Notes under the pieces: model-generated
Database searches by the model: none
The model's input: the letters and a program-made list of their open reading frames with translations, nothing else
Told to the model about the DNA's origin: nothing
Program-made: the position numbers and the translations under genes
Part shown: positions 1 through 10,066 of the stretch, in pieces
How the letters are laid out: every line of letters starts with the position of its first letter
Position numbering within the stretch: position 1 is the stretch's first letter
Assembly: GCA_950295325.1 (NCBI GenBank)
Contig: OX485808.1
Location: 8,064,501 to 8,128,500 of the forward strand
DNA length: 64,000 bases
From: Polytrichum commune
Lineage: Eukaryota > Streptophyta > Polytrichopsida > Polytrichales > Polytrichaceae
Direction: 5' to 3'

Positions 1-667
1 ATGCAATTACTTACACTCTCACATGAGGACTTATATTTTGAAAACAAATAATTAATGCCATGACAAACTTGAATAATTTGGCCAACTTTCAATTTCCGCT
101 AGTTAAAAGAACATTTGTTGTGTTGTAATGTGTGCACCCAATATTGCTTCATCCTCAAGGCTCCAAGTGTGACAATAACCTAGTACCTATGTGGAAGTCA
201 TTAATGGAACCATAAACCACAAATGACATTTGGCACATTCAATGTTTCAATGATGTTTGAACCTATCGTGAAGTCCCTTGAACTCTAGCAATGTGTGTGA
301 GCAAAACATGCAAAGTTCAAAAGGTATGTCCTCATATCATTCACAACATGAAATCTACCTTAAATTAATATATAATATTTCACTATTCCAAATAACATGT
401 TAACATGAACAACATCCTATCTATTATAATCTAGTTCTTATGCTCTTCTTACCAGGTGACAAGGTTATAGGTTAATATTGTATCACCTACTTGTGAGCAC
501 AATATCATTTATTTCCTTTAGTGCGTTCATTCGTGAAAAACCACACATCCATCTTTCACGTTTGTGAATTAGGATGTTGTGATGACATTATACATTTGTA
601 TTGGAAACTACAAGCACCAAGGCCCATGTCATTTGACCTATGTGCCATCCAGTTATGGTTTGTGTTG

Positions 668-694
668 TTTAGGGTTTAGGGTTTAGGGTTTAGG
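668..694 (+). repeat. Interstitial plant-type telomere repeat (TTTAGGG)
   Basis: Three full TTTAGGG units and a fourth lacking its last base lie head to tail. This is the Arabidopsis-type telomere unit used by most land plants and some green algae. So short an internal tract says nothing about a chromosome end. It also matches the telo-box found in some plant promoters. Confidence 0.8.
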
Positions 695-932
695 CATCAT
701 CAAACATCAAATTGAATGTTTAAATGACTTCATATGATATGTGAACTCCATGGGGTTGCAGTAGATACATTTGTAATCATTTGTTTCTCCCATGTACTTC
801 AAATGTGAACTTCTAAGTACATATATTAATGTTCACTCTAATGCTACTTGTTAGGGTATCCATTATAGACTAGAGCATTGTCCTCTACCAACAACCATCA
901 TATAAATTACAATACATAATCCTAAACTGTTA

Positions 933-977
933 ACCATGTGAATGGTTACCATGTGAATGGTTACCATGTGAATGGTT
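933..977 (+). repeat. 15-bp tandem repeat, three copies
   Basis: Three identical copies of ACCATGTGAATGGTT stand head to tail and are followed by a diverging ACCAT. Nothing suggests a function. Confidence 0.85.
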
Positions 978-1373
978 ACCATATTTATATTATTGCACCG
1001 TGTAATTGCCTTTGTGGATTGCAATATAATTATGACTTACTCCTCTTAGACTTTGTAACACTCTCATATGATTCCATAAATTACATTATTCATACACCAA
1101 AACGATAATGGCTACATTCTACGATGTTATCAATTTCAACGGGTGATCATTCAATTGAACACCATTAAAATATGAGTTGGCGATGGTGTTAATTTTGTGG
1201 AATACCTTAGTCCACGTAGGTTTTTGAGTGGTATTGAATTGCCGCTAATGAATAGCGGGTTAGAAGGCCGGGGCCGGGCGGCCAAGAGAGGCGCCGGCCC
1301 TCCTATGTCCCGCACCTAGGGGCAAGGACAACCAGGAAGGCAATCTACCTAGGGTGGCAGGTGTCAACACCAC

Positions 1374-1442
1374 AAGCCTCGCGGGCAACCACCTTAACCA
1401 AGGAGGTGTCGACACCTGGCAGGGTGTTGGCCCGCGAGGCTT
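1374..1442. other. GC-rich inverted repeat (13-bp arms)
   Basis: AAGCCTCGCGGGC at 1374-1386 is the exact reverse complement of 1430-1442, with a 43-base loop. The loop and flanks also hold related GGTGTCAACACC and GGTGTCGACACC dyads. It sits just upstream of the pyrimidine-rich leader of the E1 gene and could be a promoter element or a foldback remnant. Confidence 0.6.
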
Positions 1443-2102
1443 CTGAGCCGTTGATGGGCCCGGCGCAATCTAATGGCCCGGATTCGAGGGTTTAGGGTGA
1501 CCCCTTCCGCTCTCTCCTTCTCTCCCCTCCTCTTTTTTCTTTCTCTCTTTTTCTTCCTCTCTTCCTCCGCGCCAAGCGCCGCTCTTGGAAACGCCGCCGC
1601 CGCTTTCCATAGCGCCGCGCCAAGCGCTTCCTTTCGCACCTTTTGCTTTTGTCTTGGTCGCGCCGCTTCCTTTCATTCTTCTTTCTCCTTCATTCCTGTC
1701 CTCCTCTCTGATGCTTCTCCTCCTCTTCTCTCATTCTATTCCTCTTGTTATTGTCTTCCTCTTGTTATTCTCTCTTCTTGGTCCAGAGTGTTAGCTTTGA
1801 GTGAGTTCGGAGCGGTTTATTGTGTTGAACTCCTTACTTGTTTTGTAAATTTCATGCATGGAGTGATTTTAGGTTGAGTAGAAGTGAGCACGGTCGAGTG
1901 TGATAGAAAGGTAGAGGTCTTTCAAATTAGGCCTGAGTTTGCAAGAATCAGGGGGTTTGTGAGAAAGTTTTAGGGTGCTTGAGAGATTCATTGTGTTTCT
2001 GAGGTCTTTGTGAGAGTTGTTCTTTAGTGCCACAACAGAGTTTCTGAGTCTGGTTGTAAGAAGCAGATTGTGAGAGCAGCTTTCAAGAGTTTGAAAGACA
2101 AG
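1443..2102 (+). promoter_or_regulatory. Putative promoter-proximal region and 5' leader exon of the E1 gene
   Basis: A strongly pyrimidine-rich tract (about 1500-1760) is typical of plant 5' leaders. It is followed by DNA that ends in a good splice donor, AAG|GTAAGC, at 2103. The next convincing acceptor, TTGCAG at 4015, directly precedes the ATG at 4016. I infer a noncoding leader exon joined across a 1.9-kb intron filled with palindromes. The ORFs here, such as the one from 1473, are low-complexity Ser/Phe-rich translations of the CT tract and are not called as genes. The transcription start was not located. Confidence 0.4.
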
Positions 2103-2159
2103 GTAAGCAATTTGCATTAGTGCACACAATTTGCATCATTCCCTTTAGGTTCCTGTTAC

Positions 2160-2185
2160 ATATACAATGCATAAGCATTGTATAT
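2160..2185. other. Short hairpin in intron 1 of the E1 gene
   Basis: An 11-bp perfect inverted repeat (ATATACAATGC and its complement) surrounds a 4-base loop. It lies 58 bases inside the proposed intron, before the palindrome array. A degenerate copy of the E1 palindrome follows near 2232. Confidence 0.7.
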
Positions 2186-2295
2186 GTTGCCCAAACATTA
2201 AACATGCATCTGGAAACACAGTAGTTTGGGGAGGCGACCCAAACTCATATTAAAATATAATAAATATTTGAATTGCAGCCTAAAATGAACTAAAT

Positions 2296-3851
2296 GTTTG
2301 GGTCGTTCGACCCAAACATTGCAGCGTCTTGTTTGGGTCGAGCGACCCAAACATTGGAGCCTCATTATGTTTGGGTCGAGCGACCCAAACATTGGAGCCT
2401 CATTATGTTTGGGTCGCTCGACCCAAACATTACAGGGAGAAGAACTAAACCACCTTGTAAAATATAAAAGAACTTTGAAAATTAAGTAAATGTTTGGGTC
2501 GTTCGACCCAAACATTGCAGTCTGAAATGAATGGGTTGAGCTTCCTAAATTTGCAGCCTCATCATGTTTGGGTCGCTCGACCCAAACATTACAGGGAGAA
2601 GAACAAACCACATTGTAAAATATAAAAGAACTTTGAAAATTAAGTAAATGTTTGGGTCGTTCGACCCAAACATTGCAGTCTGAAATGAATGGGTTGAGCT
2701 TCCTAAATTTGCAGCCTCATCATGTTTGGGTCGCTCGACCCAAACATTACAGGGAGAAGAACAAACCACATTGTAAAATATAAAAAAACTTTGAAAATTA
2801 AGTAAATATTTGGGTCGTTCGACCCAAACATTGCAGTCTGAAATGAATGGGTTGAGCTACCTAAATTTGCAGCCTCATCATGTTTGGGTTGCTCGACCCA
2901 AACATTACAGGGAGAAGAACAAACCACATAGTAAAATATAAAAGAACTTTGAAAATGAAGTAAATGTTTGGGTCGTTCGACCCAAACATTGCAGTCTGAA
3001 ATGAATGGGTTGAGCTTCTTAAATTTGCAGCCTCATCATGTTTGGGTCGCTCGACCCAAACATTACAGGGAGAAGAACAAACCACATTGTAAAATATAAA
3101 AGAACTTTGAAAATTAAGTAAATGTTTGGGTCGTTCGACCCAAACATTGCAGTCTGAAATGAATGGGTTGAGCTTCCTAAATTTGCAGCCTCATCATGTT
3201 TGGGTCGCTCGACCCAAACATTACAGGGAGAAGAACAAACCACATTGTAAAATATAAAAGAACTTTGAAAATGAAGTAAATGTTTGGGTCGTTCGACCCA
3301 AACATTGCAGTCTGAAATGAATGGGTTGAGCTACCTAAATTTGCAGCCTCATCATGTTTGGGTTGCTCGACCCAAACATTACAGGGAGAAGAACAAACCA
3401 CATAGTAAAATATAAAAGAACTTTGAAAATGAAGTAAATGTTTGGGTCGTTCGACCCAAACATTGCAGTCTGAAATGAATGGGTTGAGCTTCCTAAATTT
3501 GCAGCCTCATCATGTTTGGGTCGCTCGACCCAAACATTACAGGGAGAAGAACAAACCACATTGTAAAATATAAAAGAATATTCAAAATTAAGTAAATGTT
3601 TGGGTCGTGCGATCCAAACAATGCAGTCTGAAATGATTGGGTTGAGCTACCTAAATTTACAGCCTAACATGTTTCGGTCGGTCGACCCAAACATTACACG
3701 GAGAAGAACTAAAACACATTGTAAAATATAAAAGAACTTTGAAAATTAAGTAAATGTTTGGGTCGTTCGACCCAAACATTGCACTCTGAAATGAATGGGT
3801 TAAACTATCTAAATTTGCAGCCTCATCATGTTTGGGTCGCTCGACCCAAAC
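2296..3851. repeat. E1 palindrome array (22 sites; seven 158-bp units)
   Basis: Each site is GTTTGGGTCG, two variable bases, then its reverse complement. Sites begin at 2296, 2331, 2369, 2407, 2492, 2566, 2650, 2724, 2808, 2882, 2966, 3040, 3124, 3198, 3282, 3356, 3440, 3514, 3598, 3670, 3756 and 3830; a few have one or two mismatches. From 2492 to 3597 they sit in seven tandem 158-bp units, two sites per unit, 74 and 84 bp apart. Site spacer TT alternates with CT. The whole array lies inside the proposed first intron (2103-4015). Minus-strand ORFs across it are translations of the repeat. Two more degenerate sites follow (about 3926 and 3968). Confidence 0.95.
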
Positions 3852-4015
3852 ATTGCAGGGTGACAACCTAAACCACAATTTAAAATCTAAAAGATCTTTT
3901 AAAACGACTTTGAAAATTAAGTAATATTTGGGTCAATCCTCCAAATGTTAAATGCACATTGCAATACTTTGGGTCGATCGACCAAAACTCACAGTTTCGA
4001 TTTCTTGGATTGCAG

Positions 4016-5341
4016 ATGGCCCCTAAAAAGAGACCAGGTGAAAGGTGGTTCATGCTCGAGCCAGACCACCTTTGGCAGGAGTATGAAACTCCACAGGACG
4101 ATTCTTACGTCCCAAAAGATGACGTCGTTCTGGCATGGTCCGTTCAGGTGGTGAAGGCATCCATGTTCAAGCTGCTATTCGTGGTGAAGGTGGGGACCCA
4201 CGAGCAGCACACCTGGGCAACGCTGACGGGATGGGAGGTTGCGTCTGTCCAGTCTCTCGGGGACTATGTAGACGTCATACTGGAGAACTCCGCCGTGCAG
4301 AACGTCCACATGTTCATGCACCAGTTCTCCGAGCCCTTCGACCCCCTGTACGCCAAGGAGACATGCGTCGACCCTGAAACCATACAACCGGAGGCCATAT
4401 TCATAGATGGCAGTGTAACCAACACGAAGGTTGCGAGCAGGTTCACGAAGTTAAAACAGGCCATCACGGTTCTAAACAAGGCGCTGCAAAGCAAACCCAA
4501 GACACAACAGCCTGTGAGGCGGAAGGCAACGACGGAAGAAGGCGCAGGGTCCTCAAGACCACAAACTGTGAGGAAACCGCGGGCGGTCCCTGTGGAGTCG
4601 AGACGGACAAGTACTACAACAACGCCGGCTGACAGCGAGACGCCAACGCCATCAACAAGCCGTCAAACGACCCCTTCCAAAAGGGGAAGAGAGTCATCGG
4701 TGATGACTGACGAGCCTGTTTCCCCGGAGCTCCGGATGCCGAAGCCTGGCCAGGAGGTGGATGCAGGCGAAATACAAAAAATAAACACCAACTTCGAAAC
4801 AAAATGCCTGCACTGCTTCTTCATGGGCAGGGACTTCAAGTTCGAGGTCAACATTGCGCAGTGCCACCTTGCGCCACCCGAGAAATGTGTCCGAGCCAAG
4901 GAGGACGCCTACGTCGACTGGATGGTCGCTCAAATCTTGGGCGGGCAGTTCAAGGACGACAGGCAGACGATTGTTGTCATGCCACAAGGGTTGAAGAGAA
5001 TGCCGACGCCTGATATGTGGCCGACAATTTCCAAAGGAGACTTCTGGTTGATTGACGGGCAGCACAGTGTGGAGGCATCAAGAAAAATCCAGCTGATGAC
5101 CGAGTGGAACGACCCGAACAACCAGAAGGAGAAACTAAAAGTTTGGAAGGCTTTGGTGGTTTGGTCGGACAACGAGACGGTCCTCAGCGACATCTCCAGG
5201 TTCTTCAACATGGGGAACAAAAAGAGGGCCTATCAGGCATCGTGGATCAGAAACATCATGGCCTCGAGGGAGGTGTGGGAGTTTTATGGCAGGCCTCCTA
5301 GGGAAAGGGAGAATGCTAAAGATAAGAACCCCAAATGGGAG
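4016..5341 (+). CDS. E1 gene, coding exon 1: N-terminal region with ParB-like DGQH domain
   Basis: The ATG lies directly after a TTGCAG acceptor and the exon ends GAG|GTGAGT in phase 0, giving residues 1-442. Residues about 1-160 are unrecognised. Residues 165-250 are a basic, Ser/Thr/Pro-rich linker. The region from about 260 carries the pattern of a ParB-type N domain: an IVV strand near 322, then DFWLIDGQHSVEAS with D347-G348-Q349-H350, the position of the R/DGxHR nucleotide-binding motif of ParB/Srx-fold proteins. In bacteria and phages this fold binds palindromic DNA or nucleotides and is often fused to DNA methylases. Binding of the E1 palindrome is my inference. Composition is GC-rich compared with the flanks. 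The family call rests on motif reading only. Confidence 0.6.
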
Positions 5342-5547
5342 GTGAGTATGTTTGGGTCGACCGACCCAAACTCTTTCATTGTTTTAGTGTCTTCAACAAA
5401 TTCATAGTTTGGGTCGGTCGACCCAAACTCTTGCATGGCTTTGTTGTCTTTACCAGGTTTATAGTTTGGGTCGATCGACCCAAACTGCTGTTACATTTGT
5501 TATTCCATGAGATGTTGTCTAACATGAATTGTTGGCTACGTGTGCAG
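5342..5547 (+). repeat. E1 gene intron with three palindrome sites
   Basis: The intron runs from GTGAGT to TGTGCAG and joins phase-0 codons. It contains three perfect palindromes starting at 5350, 5407 and 5464, with central dinucleotides AC, GT and AT. The first begins eight bases after the donor. Confidence 0.85.
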
Positions 5548-6878
5548 GACTTCAAATATCAGATGATCAATAAATTCTCCTCGATAGACAATGCTAGCCA
5601 CAAGCAAAAAAAGTATAACGAGTTGCGAGGAGAAATATATTTAATCACCGCGTCCGACTCCGTGTGGGGAAAATGGAGGAGTGTTTTTGAAAAACACGAG
5701 ACGGGGGACCTTATGGACCCCGACACCGGCATGCTCTTCAACTAGACTACGCGCTTCAAGCAAATGAAGCCTCTGGTGAGGGAGTTCTTCAGAGCGCTTC
5801 AAGGTCTTTCCGAGACAGAGATGGGAAAAGCGGCGTCCCACATCCTACACGTGGAGACGACGACGAAGAGATGCTGGGTCCACCCCAAGATCGTCTTCAC
5901 CAAACCCAAGATCTTCGTCCCTTCATGCTACACCATGAAGGAATGGACGGAGAATAGGAAGAAGAAGACGACCATCGTCCAAGAGCTGCACAAGCTGGTG
6001 CCCGAGAAGAAGCTCATCGTGGACGGAGAGGTCGACGAGGCGCACTGGAGGGCCTTCAAAGCCGAATATAAGTTCACCAGTGCGTCCATGGCGGCACTCA
6101 TGAGGGAGGCGGGAGACGACTTCCTCAGATCCAAGCTCGTGAAGGGGGGAGGAACCGGGTGCTTCCCGAACACTCAGCGCGGGCCTTCTCCAACTTCATA
6201 AAGGAGAAGAAGATCGTCAGTTTCGAAGGCGATGCGCAATTCAACATGGTCACCGTCGAGCCTCTCAGGATCCAAGGTTGGCCGGGCTCTGAGTCCAGGA
6301 AGGCGATCAGGACTAAAACCGGGGACCGCTTCCCCTTTGGAATGATAGACTTCAGGAATATCCTTGGAGCCTCATTCGAGGGGACTATGAGCACCCCTTT
6401 TTACGATGCTTTCTTGTCGAAGTTCGTGGACTACGCCAGCCCCAAATTCAGGGAGGTCGACGTCTGGCTCTGGATTGTCGAGGACAGGAGGGCAGAGCAG
6501 GTTTACGAGATCGTGCGCAAATTGCAGCCGGAGTATGCCGTCTCGAAATCTCACTACGTTGCTGCACCGGCGGAGGGGGCGTACAGCACGTTGAAAGACA
6601 AGAAGACGAAGATCGTCAACGTGTTGTGCTTGTACTTCGTGTACAAAGCGGATCTACTTAAGGTGCCCAACCATCCTATAGCCAGGATGGAAAAGCTCTT
6701 CCAAGTCCAAGAAGGGTTGGGTACCAGCAGGAGCTTGTATGACGAGGCGAAGTACGCCGACTACCCCGCGGATGAGCTGCGCATGGAGTTCTACCTGCGG
6801 ATGATGAGGACCCTCACCAAGAGAGGGGACTGCATCTTCAACGTTTTCGGGGGATCCAAACCGATTTTTGCAGCAATG
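5548..6878 (+). CDS. E1 gene, coding exon 2: DNA-methyltransferase-like domain, first part (disrupted)
   Basis: The exon opens in phase 0 after TGTGCAG and ends GCAATG|GTAAGC. The frame is broken twice. There is an in-frame TAG at 5743-5745, with clearly coding sequence continuing in the same frame. A frame change lies near 6145, at a run of six G, after which coding continues in another frame. The second half resembles a beta-class DNA adenine/cytosine-N4 methylase. FEGDAQFNMVTVEPL (about 6226-6270) sits where such enzymes have the DPPY motif, and DCIFNVFGGSKPIFAAM (about 6828-6878) sits where they have the SAM-binding DPFxGSGT motif. Both are altered, so catalysis is doubtful. The motif I region continues into the next exon, which supports the splice. 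Confidence 0.5.
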
Positions 6879-7125
6879 GTAAGCAAAGAACCCTGAAAGC
6901 CCTATACGGACGGTTTGGGTCGAGCGATCCAAACTATGTTTGCCCCTAGTTTGGGTCGAGCGACCCAAACTGGGTATGCCCCTAGTTTGGGTCGAGCGAC
7001 CCAAACTGGGTATGCCCATAGTTTGGGTCGCTCGACCCAAACTAACTATTCTTATTTTATTTTGGATGTCATTTTTCCTTACTCTTCATTAGTTTATACT
7101 AATACTATTGATTTGGATTGTGCAG
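6879..7125 (+). repeat. E1 gene intron with four palindrome sites
   Basis: This GTAAGC-to-TGTGCAG intron carries four palindromes starting at 6913 (one mismatch), 6949, 6985 and 7021, each 36 bp from the next. Central dinucleotides are AG, AG, AG and CT. It interrupts the methylase-like SAM-motif region. Confidence 0.85.
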
Positions 7126-8599
7126 ATGTTTGGGTTGAACATCTACTCCTATGTGGAGGATACCGATGTTCAATTTTACAGGACCCAGAAGGCACTGGCC
7201 AAGAAAATGGACATCCTTGACTGGATACCCGGATCCTACGTTGAAGAGATAGTCGAGGGGGGCGAGAATCCTTTGGATATGGCGAGGCGAATCAACCCGG
7301 GTGAATTCGCCATGCGTGCCCCCGTTCAATTGCCAAAGCCGCTCATCGGGTTGCATCCGGGCAATCCGTCGATGGGAGCAGGTGGCGAGGTTGGGGAGGA
7401 GGGGGGGGGAGGAGGAGGAGGAGGAGGAAGCAGAGAAAGTGGAGGGGGAGGTGGAGGAAGGGGCAACAGGATTCACTCAAGAATCCGAGGCCCCTCAGCG
7501 GAAGAAGGCCATGCGGGCTGCCACGCCGCAAAGCAGGCTGGTGCCCGCGTTGACGGTGGACGACGCGAAGGACATGTACTCGAGGGACGCGACGGCCACC
7601 TTCAGGGAGCGGAGAAGGATGAAGGGGAAGAAGCTGTACGGGGACTATGCGGTGGAGGAGACAATCGCAATAAGCTCAGAGGACGAGGACGACATGGAAC
7701 TCGCCAAGAGGCTGAGGTCGGATCCTGCCTCCCCCAGAGCGTTCGCCGGGAATGTGAGGGTGAAACCGGAGGTCCTCACCGTGGAGGAGGCGAACGCAAA
7801 AATGCTCCGAGACGAGGAGCAGCGTGTGCGACTGCAGAGGGCTGCCGCCGAGGAACCCTCGGTCCGCAACGAAGTCGCGGAGTTGAGGGCTCTCCTGTTG
7901 GAGCAGGAGCGGCAAAGGGCGATGGCCCAAACTCCGTCCCAAGCGGAGCTCATCACGCAAGTGATCCAGGGCATGCTGGCGCAGGGATTGGTGATGGCTC
8001 CCCCGAGTTCATTCCCGCACTTGCCCGCAGGCTTCCCGCCACAGGATATCGCCCCGCGGCCCACGCTGCAGCATTCCTTCAGCTTCGCGCAGTTGCTGCA
8101 GCCGCACGCCCGCCCTTACGCGCCCGTCCAGCAGGTGGACGACCCCAACCTTTGGCGCGTCGCCGGAGCGTCCAGCTCGTTGGCGCCCCCGCCGCTCCGG
8201 CCTCCCATCCTCTCACCCCCACAACACCAGCGGGACGACCCCCACATGTTTGGGTCGTCCGACCCAAACAGTGCCCACGTTGCAGCGTCCCAGAGCGACG
8301 CTCGCCAAGCAGCAGGGTTTGGGTCGGCCGACCCAAACCCCGTCCCCGACCAGACCCCGGTGGACGAGGGCATGTTAGACGTTGAAGGCCCGCAAGGGCC
8401 TGGTGATACCTCTACTCCTAACCCAGTCGATGAACCAATGCATGATGCGCATGCGGAGGTTGGGTTGGGACAAAGGCCTGACAGTCAGCCTTTGCAGGAG
8501 CAGGTTGCGGCTGACGTCGTCGTCGGAGGCGGCGGTGACAGAGGTGGGGCAGCGCAGGCGATGCCGGCATCAACGTCGTCAAGGCACGACCAAGGCGAG
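7126..8599 (+). CDS. E1 gene, coding exon 3: end of methylase-like domain and charged linker
   Basis: The exon starts MFGLNIYSYVEDTDVQFY, which matches the strand-plus-acidic-loop that follows the SAM motif in methylases. A frame change occurs in a run of nine or more G near 7400; downstream coding uses the frame that yields a Glu-rich run. The rest is an acidic segment (ISSEDEDDMELAKRL), a likely coiled coil (VAELRALLLEQERQRAMAQ) and a Pro/Ala/Gln-rich linker. Two perfect E1 palindromes lie inside the coding sequence and are read in frame as FGSSDPN and FGSADPN. The exon ends GGCGAG|GTAATG in phase 0. The linker has no family assignment. Confidence 0.5.
8248..8338. repeat. Two E1 palindromes inside a coding exon
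   Basis: Perfect sites lie at 8248-8269 (centre TC) and 8317-8338 (centre GC). They are in frame within the Pro-rich linker, so the element tolerates or requires the site even where it alters protein sequence. Confidence 0.9.
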
Positions 8600-9110
8600 G
8601 TAATGCACTGACCCCACTCAGTTTGGGTCGGTCGACCCAAACTCCATGGGTCTTTGTCTTCTTGCCTTGGTCGTGTCCCCTAGCTACCCTAAACTCACAC
8701 ACACGTCGCCCCCCCGGCACTCGCGCCCTTCGCCACATCCCCCCGACCATTCGTTCGTCCACCTACCCCGGCTTGCGACGAAGTCTTCATCACGGCGGCC
8801 CGTCTCTTCAAATTTTCCTAGATTTAGAAGTAGGCTAGTTTGAACGCATCGTTCAACGCGGCTCCCCCCAATCAAAATGTACATAGAGCATTGTATACAA
8901 TACAATCACCATTTTTTACTCCTATATACTTGTATATTGTGTTTGAATGTATTTTGTATGCTCTTGTCTCTCTTGTATCCCTTGTTGCACCCCCTCCAAA
9001 ATGAATCAATTGGTTTTGTGTTTGCACCAAGAACACTCGTTTCCTTAATGCTTCGTTTGGACATAGCATGACATAAGTCGCCCACCGTTTTCTCTCGATC
9101 GTATCCGCAG
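8600..9110 (+). other. E1 gene intron with one palindrome
   Basis: The intron is bounded by GAG|GTAATG and ATCCGCAG. A perfect palindrome lies at 8621-8642 (centre GT), 21 bases after the donor, as in the other introns where the first site sits close to the donor. The remainder has no recognised content. Confidence 0.7.
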
Positions 9111-9923
9111 GGCTCGGAGCATAGCGTAGCGGCTCCCCGACGCTCTTCTCCAAGGAGCGCAGAGGGCAGCACGGCGGCCCCCCCGGTTTTACCCGCCCCG
9201 CCCCCGCTGCCGAAGAAACGATTCCTGGTGTTAGACCTGAACAGTGTCCTCGTGCAGTGCGTTCATTGCCCTAGGGCCCCCACAGTGCCCTTTTGCAAGC
9301 CCGAGGACGCTAATTACGACGGGCCGCCCACGTTCATAAAGAGCAAGCTAGTTCACCTCCGCCCGTGGCTTCGGACCTTCCTCCAGATCGCCCAACAACG
9401 ATGGTGGGTGGTCGTGTGGAGCTCCATGACGGCCGAGAACACCAATGCGGTCGTGGAGTTCATCTTCAAGGGCATCGAGCCCCCCTACATGGTCCTAGCA
9501 CAGGAAGCCTGTAGAATATTGTACACACAGGACGGCAAAGTCGTCAAAAAACCAAACAACCCCGCTTCCCCCCAATACCTCAAGGTCTTGAAGCCCATTT
9601 TTTGGGACCAGCGACCGTCCTTGATAGGCGTCCCCTACGACGTCCGCCCCACCCGCGAGAACACGCTCATGGTGGACGACAGCGCCGCAAAGAACATGTT
9701 GAACCCGACGGCCAACTTCATAGTGTGCCCTACGTGGACGGTCGAGAAGGTCCGGGACCGATTTTTGTTAGACCTTAGTAAATACCTCCAGGCGCTCTGG
9801 GGAAGCGGACTTCCCGTAAACAATTTTGTTAGGAATAATCCCATAGGCGAGAGATACTTGGATCCACGAGACCATTTGTACAGAGAGTTGTTATCTCACG
9901 CGAAATTTAACAAGCTCATTTGA
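9111..9923 (+). CDS. E1 gene, coding exon 4: FCP1-like HAD phosphatase domain
   Basis: The exon opens in phase 0 after CGCAG and runs to TGA at 9921. After a 37-residue Ser/Pro-rich start it contains an FCP1/NIF-type HAD fold. Motif I is FLVLDLNSVLV, where the usual DxDx(T/V) is DxN. Motif II is VVVWSSMTAEN and the acidic motif is TLMVDDSAAKNML. Family members dephosphorylate Ser in the RNA polymerase II tail or related targets. The D-to-N change at the general acid/base position makes activity uncertain, although I recall plant paralogs with DLNG at this site. A host origin by exon capture is possible. All introns are phase 0, so fusion to the ParB/methylase part is consistent, but a separate promoter cannot be excluded. 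Confidence 0.65.
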   Translation, partial: GSEHSVAAPRRSSPRSAEGSTAAPPVLPAPPPLPKKRFLVLDLNSVLVQCVHCPRAPTVPFCKPEDANYDGPPTFIKSKLVHLRPWLRTFLQIAQQRWWVVVWSSMTAENTNAVVEFIFKGIEPPYMVLAQEACRILYTQDGKVVKKPNNPASPQYLKVLKPIFWDQRPSLIGVPYDVRPTRENTLMVDDSAAKNMLNPTANFIVCPTWTVEKVRDRFLLDLSKYLQALWGSGLPVNNFVRNNPIGERYLDPRDHLYRELLSHAKFNKLI

Positions 9924-10066
9924 GACAGTACGTGTGTTTGTATGTGTGTGTGTGTATATGCGCCTGCCCATTTTGTGTAATTTACGCTTCATATGTATCT
10001 TGATTTTCACGCGCTCTATCTCCCCCCTTTTCCTTGGGTTTTGTTTTGTTCCAATTTTGGCTCCAG

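Larger units (their letters stand above)
1..1259. other. AT-rich DNA without a recognised gene
   Basis: No open frame of convincing length or composition is visible on either strand. It contains only a short TTTAGGG tract and a small 15-bp tandem repeat, listed separately. Base composition is AT-rich and changes sharply to GC-rich near 1260, where the upstream part of element E1 begins. Confidence 0.6.

Noticed and set aside
668-694. Chromosome end or telomere
   Set aside because: Fewer than four TTTAGGG units, internal, with unrelated DNA on both sides.
1473-1877. Plus-strand ORF of 134 codons
   Set aside because: Low-complexity Ser/Phe/Leu translation of a pyrimidine-rich leader; no domain.
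2296-3851. CRISPR-like array of repeats and spacers
   Set aside because: Spacers are near-identical, repeats are symmetric dyads, and the context is a plant intron with no cas genes.
2198-3878. Series of minus-strand ORFs of about 74 codons repeating the same peptide
   Set aside because: They are translations of the 158-bp palindrome array; the peptide repeats with the DNA period and lies within a proposed intron.
7108-8385. Long alternative-frame ORF through exon 3 of the E1 gene
   Set aside because: Beyond the G-run near 7400 this frame becomes Gly/Arg-rich low complexity, while the other frame gives a normal acidic and coiled-coil protein.
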